Assembly (NCBI GenBank): GCA_943329595.2 | Contig: CALQEM020000245.1 | Location: 1-5,134, forward strand | DNA length: 5,134 bases | Reading direction: 5' to 3' | Origin: CAIYMF01 sp943329595 | GTDB taxonomy: Bacteria; Actinomycetota; Actinomycetes; S36-B12; CAIYMF01 | In this document: one piece after another, positions 1-5,134 of the stretch | Position numbering within the stretch: position 1 is the first letter of the stretch | How the letters are laid out: every line of letters starts with the position of its first letter | Translations under genes and position numbers: made by a program | The notes under the pieces: generated by a model | What the model saw: only the letters and a program-made list of their open reading frames with translations | Told to the model about the DNA's origin: nothing | Databases searched by the model: none

Positions 1-2178
1 ATCGGTCTCCTCGGCAAGGTCGTGTCCATCCCCACGGTGGCACCCACCCTCGGCACCATGCTGGGCCTCGGTGTCGGAATCGACTATGCGCTCTTCCTCG
101 TGACCAGGCACCGTACCCTCATCGCTGAGGGCTACGACATCTCCGAATCGGTCGCGCGCACCTGCGGAACGGCCGGGACTGCCATTGTCTTCGCGGGCGC
201 GACCCTGCTGGCCGCCATGCTCGGCCTCACCTTCACAGGCTTGTCGTTCCTCGCTTGGCTGGGCGTCGCCGCCTCGCTCGTGGTCGCTGTCGCCATCGCG
301 GCCGCGCTGACGCTGGTGCCGGCCCTGCTGGGCATCATGGGCCGACGCGTGATGCCGCGACGCGAGTTGCTGCACCACGACGGTGAGTCGCTCGACAACT
401 CCCGGTGGGGTCGTCTTGCTGGTGCTGTCACGTCGAGGCCGTGGCTCTTTACGGTCGTTGCAGGCGGAGTGCTGCTGACGCTCGCGGCGCCGCTCCTGAG
501 CCTGCAGGTCGGGTACAGCGATGCCAGCAACCTGCCGCAGGAGACAACGGCCTACCAGGCGAATGCGCTGGTGACCGACGCATTCGGCCCCGGTGCCACC
601 TCACCACTGGTGGTGGTGAGTGAGATGCTCACAATCGCTGCGCCGCCTCCCGATGGTGCCACCGCTGGCGGCGACCCACGGGCGCAGGACCCACGCCTCA
701 CGCAACTGCACGATGCTCTGGTTGCGACTCCCGGTGTGGCTGAGGTGGGCGCTCCTATCGTGAGCACCGACGGTGGAGTCGCCACGATCGAGGTGACTCC
801 CGATTACGACGGCGCCGACCCGCGCACCTCGGCCCTAGTCATCAACCTCCGTGATTCGGTGCTGCCGCCCGTTGATGACGGCGCCGGTATGCGGAGCTTC
901 GTGGGCGGTGTCACGGCGTTGAACCTCGACCTCACGGCCCTGATCGCTCAAAGGACGCCGTTCTTCATCCTGGGTGTTGTGCTCCTCGCGTTCGTGCTGC
1001 TGATGATCGCGTACCGCTCCGTGGTCATTCCGCTGCAGGCCGCGGTCATGAATCTCCTGTCGATCGCCGCGGCCATGGGGGTGGTCACCGCCGTGTTCCA
1101 GTTCGGCTGGGGCGCACCGCTGATCGGCCTCGAGGGCCCAGTTCCCATCAACTCGTTCGTGCCGATGATGATCTTCGCCGTCCTGTTCGGCCTCTCCATG
1201 GACTATGAGGTGTTCCTCCTCACCGGCATCAAAGAGCAGTGGGATCGTACGGGCGACATGAGGGTGTCGGTGCGCCGTGGTCTGGCCGACACCGGTCACA
1301 TCGTGACGGCAGCCGCACTGATCATGATCGTGGTGTTCAGCAGCTTTATTCTGAACTCCGACTCGACCGTGAAAATCTTCGGCGTGGGTCTGGCCACAGC
1401 GGTCGCGGTTGATGCGACCATCGTTCGCTGCCTCCTCGTGCCAGCGGTCATGGTGCTGTGCGCGAGGGCCACGTGGTGGGTTCCTGGCTGGCTCGACCGC
1501 TTACTTCCTCACCTGTTCGTCGAAGGCGATCCGGCGGCGATGGAGGCTCTCGCAAGTCGGGCGCCCAGGGTCCGGGTCGCGACGTCACGCAGTGGCGCGG
1601 CGCGTGTCGCCATCGGGGCCGTGATCGGGACCATCGCGGGATTCGTTCCCCTGTGGCTCATTGACGACCGTCGCAGCGCCGTGGCAATCGCAGTTTCGGC
1701 CGCGATGGGCGCTGCACTGGTGGCGCTTCCGGCATCGACCACGTCGGGCCGGTCATCCGTTGGGCGCAGGTTGTTTGGCTACACCGCCGGGGCGATCGTG
1801 TCGCTGCTGGTCGCGAGTGCGGTGTCATCGTTGGTCATCCCCGCCAACTCCAGTGAGACCCTCTCAGCGGCGGTTGCCATTCTCGTGGTGGCGCTGCTGA
1901 TTCTTCCGCTAGTGGGGCGCTCGCTCGCGCTTCCGGTGCTGCTCGGGTCGGTCGTCGTGTCGTTGGTCATACTCACGGGCCAAGACGCTTTCGGCGGCGG
2001 CTTCATCGTGGTGGCACTGCTGCCCGCTCTCGCGTCGGCACTGGTGACCAGCGCGATTGCCGGCAATCGAGACGCTGCGGCGGCAGGGCCACAGCGTGTT
2101 CCCGAGCCGGGCTACGCATCCACGACGGCGGCACCTGTCAGCGGGTCGGTTCAGCTTGACGACGAGCTGGTTCGATGA
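1..2178 (+). CDS. MMPL-family (RND superfamily) transporter, 5'-partial, with extra C-terminal membrane domain
   Basis: The reading frame is open to base 1, so the N-terminus (TM1, first extracytoplasmic loop, TM2-3) is outside the window; GTG at 22 is an internal Val codon. Counting from base 1, 725 residues are present. The two RND halves are clear. TM4 carries GIDYALF with Asp28-Tyr29 (82-87), and TM10 carries LSMDYEVFL with Asp401-Tyr402 (1201-1206). Paired Asp-Tyr residues at these places are the proton-relay signature known from MmpL3. TM5-6 lie at about 151-342, a charged cytoplasmic linker follows, TM7 is at 439-504, the second extracytoplasmic domain at 505-960, TM8-9 at 961-1095, TM10 at 1147-1230, TM11-12 at 1297-1470. 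Six further hydrophobic segments follow (separate entry). Likely role: proton-driven export or flipping of lipid, envelope material or a hydrophobic compound; the substrate cannot be read from sequence. The stop overlaps the next gene's start, indicating one operon. No frameshift or lost relay residue is seen. Confidence 0.93.
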   Translation: MGLLGKVVSIPTVAPTLGTMLGLGVGIDYALFLVTRHRTLIAEGYDISESVARTCGTAGTAIVFAGATLLAAMLGLTFTGLSFLAWLGVAASLVVAVAIAAALTLVPALLGIMGRRVMPRRELLHHDGESLDNSRWGRLAGAVTSRPWLFTVVAGGVLLTLAAPLLSLQVGYSDASNLPQETTAYQANALVTDAFGPGATSPLVVVSEMLTIAAPPPDGATAGGDPRAQDPRLTQLHDALVATPGVAEVGAPIVSTDGGVATIEVTPDYDGADPRTSALVINLRDSVLPPVDDGAGMRSFVGGVTALNLDLTALIAQRTPFFILGVVLLAFVLLMIAYRSVVIPLQAAVMNLLSIAAAMGVVTAVFQFGWGAPLIGLEGPVPINSFVPMMIFAVLFGLSMDYEVFLLTGIKEQWDRTGDMRVSVRRGLADTGHIVTAAALIMIVVFSSFILNSDSTVKIFGVGLATAVAVDATIVRCLLVPAVMVLCARATWWVPGWLDRLLPHLFVEGDPAAMEALASRAPRVRVATSRSGAARVAIGAVIGTIAGFVPLWLIDDRRSAVAIAVSAAMGAALVALPASTTSGRSSVGRRLFGYTAGAIVSLLVASAVSSLVIPANSSETLSAAVAILVVALLILPLVGRSLALPVLLGSVVVSLVILTGQDAFGGGFIVVALLPALASALVTSAIAGNRDAAAAGPQRVPEPGYASTTAAPVSGSVQLDDELVR
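1606..2064 (+). other. Extra six-segment hydrophobic domain at the C-terminus of the MMPL transporter
   Basis: A canonical RND protein ends shortly after TM12 (here near 1470-1530). This one continues through an Arg/Ala-rich linker (about 1531-1605) into six hydrophobic stretches at roughly 1606-1662, 1675-1737, 1771-1839, 1861-1917, 1924-1980 and 1996-2064, then a polar tail to the stop. The short arginine-containing turns (DDRRS, GRRLFG, GRSLALP) suggest closely packed helices. By eye the order and spacing recall the small integral membrane HPP family: a GA-rich helix, a loop, a helix starting after a basic patch, then an R-S-L-x-x-P turn where HPP proteins have R-T-L-H-P-P. The His-Pro-Pro signature itself is absent. 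A FUSC-like half is an alternative. The hydrophobic topology is seen in the sequence; the family assignment is a low-confidence inference. Confidence 0.7.
2175..2178 (+). promoter_or_regulatory. ATGA stop-start overlap (translational coupling)
   Basis: The transporter's TGA (2176-2178) shares bases with the ATG (2175-2177) of the next gene. The preceding 15 bases hold no strong Shine-Dalgarno match (only a weak GACGAG about 2161-2166). The second gene therefore probably depends on ribosomes terminating on the first, which would keep the two products in fixed proportion. The ATG is preferred over the GTG codons at 2184 and 2190 because it gives a proper basic signal-peptide start, MRKVK. Confidence 0.75.
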
Positions 2179-4481
2179 GAAAGGTGAAGGTGGCGGCACT
2201 CCTAGGCGTGGGGGCGATGCTCGCCGTGTGGGGCATCCCTGCCACTGCCGTGGCACACGTGCCCGCGGCGGCAGCCATTCCGCCCGGTGTTATCAGCCAG
2301 CAGGTCGTGATCAGCGAACTCACCCCCTCCGGGCTTCCACTCGCCAGCCAGATCGTCACGCGCGTCATCGTCAACGACCAGCCCTACGGCCAAGTGTCAA
2401 TCCCTACGGCGACCAACGACCTCCACTTCGTCGACCGACGCGGCACCCCGGAGGTCAACGGCGACAACGCTCTCGTGCTCATGGGTGGCGATGGCCAGAG
2501 TGAGGTGACCCTCGGAGCCGCGTTCCAGTTGCCGCTTCCTGTGGCAATGCATGCCGAGTACGCCATCGATGGTGTGGCGGTTCCCGCCGAAGCCGTGTCG
2601 GGTCCGGGTCAGATGACGCTGCGCTACACCGTCACCAACACGGTGATGAAGGACGTGACCATCTCGTACACCAACTCTGCTGGCACAGCGCTCTCGCAGA
2701 GGCAGAAGGTCTTCGCGCCCTTCAGCGGGACCTTCACAGCCACCCTTCCCGCGGGAATGTCGATGGTGACAACCCCGGCCGCCGTGGTGAACACCAACGA
2801 GCGTGGCAACACGGTGGTGACGTGGAACCTCGTGCTGTACCCGCCGCTGGGCAACTACCAGCAGACCCTCTCGTTCACCGTGGCCAGCGCCGAGCTTGCA
2901 GTGCCAGCGGTGGCCATGCAGGTTGCGCCCGTCACCGACTCGCAGGCCCCCGCCGTGGGATTCGCGGCCGGGCTCATCGACAGTTCGGTGACCGGAAACG
3001 AGACCCTCACCAGCGGTCTCACCGAGCTCGACACGAACGCGACAGCGGTGGCCAGTGGCGCGGCTCAGCTGTCGGCGGGCCTGGTGCAGGTGGCGTCAGG
3101 AACCCAGACGCTGACCGACACCGTGAACTCGCAGCTGCTTCCAGGGGCCGAGGGGGTGGCGTCAGGTGCGTCGCAAACTGCCACCGGTAGCGAAGAGCTC
3201 GCCACCGGACTCGAGGCGTCGGCCACGGGGGCTAGCGAGCTCGCCTCGGGACTCGCCTTGCTCACGACTGGGTTGGGCTCGATCTCCGACGGCCTGACCA
3301 CGCTCGCTGGGCCCACGGGCCTGCCCGCCAGCGTCACTGCGTCGACGGCTCTCTCAGCGGCCGTCGGTCAGATTGCCGACGCCGTGGGTGCTCCCACCGC
3401 CGCGGGCGATTGCGCGGGTGACCCGGCCGACATCTCCACGACCAGGACTCTCGTGGAACTGTCGAACGTCACCTGTGCGGCCTCCGATGCGCTGCAGGGG
3501 GTGGCCGATGACATTGCGACCTCTCTCAGTGGTCAGGTGCCTGTGCTGGTGGGAGCTGCAACCGACGCCGCTACGGCGGCGGCGGCCGCGGGAGGCGTCT
3601 ACCAGTCCGCGTGTGTCGACACCTCGACGCTCAGTGTTCCTCAGTGCGCCGCCCTGCTGGCCTCTCAGACGTCGGCCACCAACGCCAAGAACGCCGCGGC
3701 ATCGTCGGCCACCGTGGTCGGAACCCAGGCCGCGAAGGCGGCCGGCGTAGCAACCGGCCTCACCGCCCTCACCAGGGCGCTCACCTCGATGAGCGCCGGG
3801 CTCGGGTCGGTTTCAGTGGCCCTTCGCAGTGGAAGCGCCACCTCGCCCGGCGTGTATGAGGGGCTCACCGAGCTCACGGCGGGCCTCGAGTCTGCAGTGG
3901 TGGCCGTCACCACCCTCGCCACTGCCGCCTCGACCGCCGCCGAGTCGTCGGCCCAACTGTCAACAGGGGCTAGCGACCTCGCGGGTGGTCTCGACACAGC
4001 GTCCACGGGCAGTTCTCAGCTGGCCTCGGGCAGCGCGCAGGTAGCCACTGGCGCCGCGTCGGTGGCCGAGGGCACCGGGCAGGTGGCGTCGGGGCTCGAT
4101 CAGGTCAACGCGGGCGCTCAGGACGCCGCCACCGCCGGCGAGCAGGTAGCCACTGGGTCGGCAGCGCTGGAGTCTGAGGGAACAGCCACCGTTCTGCAGT
4201 CGGTGATCACGTCGTCAGAAGACCCCGCCTTCGCGCAGGCTTACCTCAAAGCCGTGAACTCCATGGTGAGTGCCGCAGCCCCCTACGCGGCGCCCCAGGG
4301 CGGAACCACACGGGTGGCCTATGTGAGCACCCTCACGCCGCCACCCAATTCGGGGCTGAATCCTCAGGCGCAGACCTGGGCAACGTTGAGTCTTATCGGG
4401 GTGGTGCTGCTGGCACTGGGCGTCCTCGCCGTGCGACGCGTGCGCCGGGTGCGACTCGCCGAGAGCGACCCCACCTTCTAG
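2175..4481 (+). CDS. Exported, membrane-anchored X-X-X-Leu-X-X-Gly heptad-repeat protein (YhgE/Pip-like ectodomain)
   Basis: The protein has 768 residues. Residues 1-27 look like a signal peptide: basic MRKVK, hydrophobic core to about 21, and AVA before His28 as a plausible cleavage site. Residues about 30-250 are beta-rich and include an Ig-like strand pattern, LRYTVTNTV from Leu149. Two heptad arrays follow, at 275-380 and 564-668 (separate entries), around a central segment with Cys413, Cys434, Cys480 and Cys491. A single transmembrane helix (about 735-753) and a basic tail RRVRRVR end the chain, so nearly all of it should lie outside the membrane with the C-terminus in the cytoplasm. Leu/Gly heptads of this kind are known from YhgE/Pip proteins, which also have several membrane helices; those are missing here. 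Coupling to the MMPL gene suggests an extracytoplasmic partner or scaffold for that transporter. Exact function is unknown; a separate surface or receptor role is possible. Confidence 0.85.
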   Translation: MRKVKVAALLGVGAMLAVWGIPATAVAHVPAAAAIPPGVISQQVVISELTPSGLPLASQIVTRVIVNDQPYGQVSIPTATNDLHFVDRRGTPEVNGDNALVLMGGDGQSEVTLGAAFQLPLPVAMHAEYAIDGVAVPAEAVSGPGQMTLRYTVTNTVMKDVTISYTNSAGTALSQRQKVFAPFSGTFTATLPAGMSMVTTPAAVVNTNERGNTVVTWNLVLYPPLGNYQQTLSFTVASAELAVPAVAMQVAPVTDSQAPAVGFAAGLIDSSVTGNETLTSGLTELDTNATAVASGAAQLSAGLVQVASGTQTLTDTVNSQLLPGAEGVASGASQTATGSEELATGLEASATGASELASGLALLTTGLGSISDGLTTLAGPTGLPASVTASTALSAAVGQIADAVGAPTAAGDCAGDPADISTTRTLVELSNVTCAASDALQGVADDIATSLSGQVPVLVGAATDAATAAAAAGGVYQSACVDTSTLSVPQCAALLASQTSATNAKNAAASSATVVGTQAAKAAGVATGLTALTRALTSMSAGLGSVSVALRSGSATSPGVYEGLTELTAGLESAVVAVTTLATAASTAAESSAQLSTGASDLAGGLDTASTGSSQLASGSAQVATGAASVAEGTGQVASGLDQVNAGAQDAATAGEQVATGSAALESEGTATVLQSVITSSEDPAFAQAYLKAVNSMVSAAAPYAAPQGGTTRVAYVSTLTPPPNSGLNPQAQTWATLSLIGVVLLALGVLAVRRVRRVRLAESDPTF
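2997..3314 (+). repeat. Heptad array 1 (15 units of X-X-X-Leu-X-X-Gly)
   Basis: Residues 275-380 divide into fifteen units, all seven residues long except one of eight (VNSQLLPG). Examples are NETLTSG, AAQLSAG, SEELATG, ASELASG and LALLTTG. Twelve of the fifteen end in Gly, and position four is usually Leu, Val or another apolar residue. The regular phase fits a long helical rod with one hydrophobic stripe and one glycine stripe. Units are diverged at DNA level, so this is an old protein repeat rather than a young tandem duplication. Confidence 0.85.
3864..4178 (+). repeat. Heptad array 2 (15 units of X-X-X-Leu-X-X-Gly)
   Basis: Residues 564-668 divide into fifteen uninterrupted seven-residue units, from LTELTAG to SAALESE; ten end in Gly. 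The strongest run is 3948-4157 (SAQLSTG, ASDLAGG, SSQLASG, TGQVASG, GEQVATG). Units two to four (3885-3947) keep the phase but lack Gly. Weaker units in the same phase can be traced back to 3738 (AAGVATG, LTALTRA, LTSMSAG), so the left edge is soft. The array ends about 65 residues before the membrane helix. Confidence 0.83.
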
Positions 4482-4487
4482 CTCCGG

Positions 4488-5018
4488 TCAGTCGGCGATG
4501 TCGGGGTCGTCGCTAATCGTCCCGCAGGCGGCGACTGGGGTTCCAATGGTCGAGCCCGAGCTGACGCTGAGGTGGTTGGCCCCCCTGACCACCCAGGCGC
4601 CTTTGGGGCCGAGAGCGAAGCTCACATGGCCGTGCCAGCCTCCGAGGCCGTCGGCGGTGATGCGCATGGTGGAGCCGAGCGCTCGACGCGATCCGGGGCA
4701 GCTTGGCCCAGCCCCGATATACAGCACGTGTGTGCTGCGTGGTGCGAGGCCGTAGATGGTGAACGATCCCGAGGCGATGTTGCTGGTGACCACTCCGATG
4801 GTCACAGACCTCACCTGGTTGAGAAATCCGGTGCCGAGGCCGGTGGAGTGGCCCGGCGTCGGCCGCACATTCACGTAGGCGTCTTCGTCTTCGCCGGTGA
4901 GGGGCATGTCGCCCGCCCAGGCTGTGCCGCCCACCAGAACGCTTCCGCAGATGACCACGGCGAGCGCCGCAGCCTTTGCCTGAGATCGTGATGCTCGGTT
5001 GGCCAACTGTCGAAACAT
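4488..5018 (-). CDS. Small secreted protein of unknown function
   Basis: I do not recognise a family. The chosen start is ATG at 5018-5016, giving 176 residues, because GGAG lies six bases upstream and the protein then opens with a classic signal peptide: basic residues to Lys15, hydrophobic core AAALAVVICGSVLVGG, and AWA before Gly36. An upstream in-frame GTG at 5108 would add 30 polar, Pro/Arg-rich residues ahead of the signal and is unlikely. The mature part (about 141 residues) starts with an acidic patch (GEDEDAY) and ends with another (SDDPDIAD). Between them is an apparently beta-rich domain with short alternating strands (SFTIYGLAP, HVLYIGAG, HLSVSSG). Two cysteines remain after processing, Cys107 (PSCPG) and Cys165 (AACGT), and could form one disulfide. 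There is no membrane anchor, lipobox or sortase motif, so free secretion is likely. It is convergent with the heptad-protein gene, so it is not part of that operon. Confidence 0.8.
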   Translation of the reverse strand: MFRQLANRASRSQAKAAALAVVICGSVLVGGTAWAGDMPLTGEDEDAYVNVRPTPGHSTGLGTGFLNQVRSVTIGVVTSNIASGSFTIYGLAPRSTHVLYIGAGPSCPGSRRALGSTMRITADGLGGWHGHVSFALGPKGAWVVRGANHLSVSSGSTIGTPVAACGTISDDPDIAD

Positions 5019-5024
5019 GGGGTT

Positions 5025-5028
5025 CTCC
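5025..5028 (-). promoter_or_regulatory. Ribosome binding site GGAG deciding the start at 5018
   Basis: On the minus strand the bases read GTGGAGAACCCCATG. GGAG is six bases from the ATG, good Shine-Dalgarno spacing. No comparable site was noticed before the upstream in-frame GTG at 5108. This supports the 176-residue form that begins directly with the signal peptide. Confidence 0.75.
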
Positions 5029-5058
5029 ACTCTGTTGTGGGGGAGTTGCATGCCCCTG

Positions 5059-5064
5059 AGGTTA
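5059..5064 (-). promoter_or_regulatory. Possible -10 element TAACCT of the secreted-protein gene
   Basis: TAACCT on the minus strand fits the TANNNT pattern common in actinobacterial promoters. It would start transcription near 5052 and leave a leader of about 34 bases containing the GGAG site. No convincing -35 hexamer lies 16-18 bases upstream, where the sequence is C-rich; TTTACA further upstream is too far away. This is a tentative call. The remaining bases 5065-5134 show no gene or clear signal. Confidence 0.25.
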
Positions 5065-5134
5065 GTCGGAAATGTCGGGTCCGGGCGGTGAGTCCTGTAA
5101 AGCCACACGCGCGCTGAGAAGGCGAGTGACTCAG

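Noticed and set aside
22..24. GTG at 22 as the transporter's true start
   Set aside because: The frame stays open to base 1, and starting here would remove the first extracytoplasmic domain and TM1-3, which RND transporters need. The gene is cut by the window edge.
835..1299. A 154-codon minus-strand open frame inside the transporter gene
   Set aside because: It lies antisense to the conserved TM8-TM10 core, and its translation is His/Arg/Glu-rich with no domain, as expected from the reverse frame of GC-rich coding sequence.
4356..4481. Sortase-type cell wall sorting signal at the end of the heptad protein
   Set aside because: A helix followed by a basic tail is present, but no LPXTG-like motif precedes it and the cytoplasmic tail continues with acidic residues (AESDPTF). 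A plain membrane anchor explains it.
4893..4913. MPLTGE just after the signal peptide of the secreted protein, resembling LPXTG
   Set aside because: The order of residues is wrong, it lies at the N-terminal end of the mature protein, and no hydrophobic helix follows.
5019..5108. N-terminal extension of the secreted protein from GTG at 5108
   Set aside because: It would put 30 polar Pro/Arg-rich residues before an otherwise ideal signal peptide. The GGAG site fits the ATG at 5018 instead.
5114..5134. CTGAG...CTCAG inverted repeat at the right edge
   Set aside because: It has only five pairs and reaches the last base of the window; such a short match is expected by chance and cannot be judged without the flanking sequence.

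Overview
The window is GC-rich throughout, with coding regions strongly biased to G/C at third codon positions and almost no non-coding space. With an MMPL-type RND transporter followed by a Leu/Gly heptad-repeat surface protein, this points to a high-GC Gram-positive actinobacterium. A Micrococcales/Microbacteriaceae-like host is my guess from protein style only; no rRNA or taxonomic marker is present.

Layout: (1) 1-2178, plus strand: the C-terminal three quarters or so of an MMPL/RND-superfamily membrane transporter. Its beginning lies to the left of the window. After the normal twelfth RND helix it carries an unusual extra block of about six hydrophobic segments (1606-2064). (2) 2175-4481, plus strand: a 768-residue exported, membrane-anchored protein starting inside the transporter stop codon (ATGA overlap). 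It has a signal peptide, a beta-rich N-terminal domain, two long arrays of X-X-X-Leu-X-X-Gly heptads around a four-cysteine central segment, and one C-terminal transmembrane helix. (3) 4488-5018, minus strand: a small secreted protein of unknown function (176 residues), convergent with the pair above and separated from it by only 6 bases. Its ribosome binding site and a tentative -10 element lie at 5025-5064. From 5065 to 5134 I see no gene.

How it fits together: the first two genes almost certainly form a translationally coupled unit. The transporter probably moves a lipid or envelope component, or a hydrophobic small molecule, using the proton gradient. The heptad-repeat protein sits on the outer face of the same membrane and is a plausible dedicated extracytoplasmic partner. 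It resembles the extracytoplasmic part of YhgE/Pip proteins but lacks their polytopic membrane module, so the MMPL protein may supply that part. This is the best candidate for an under-described system here; the functional link is inferred from gene order and topology. The third gene is on the other strand and need not be related. There are no RNA genes, mobile elements or CRISPR arrays that I can support.
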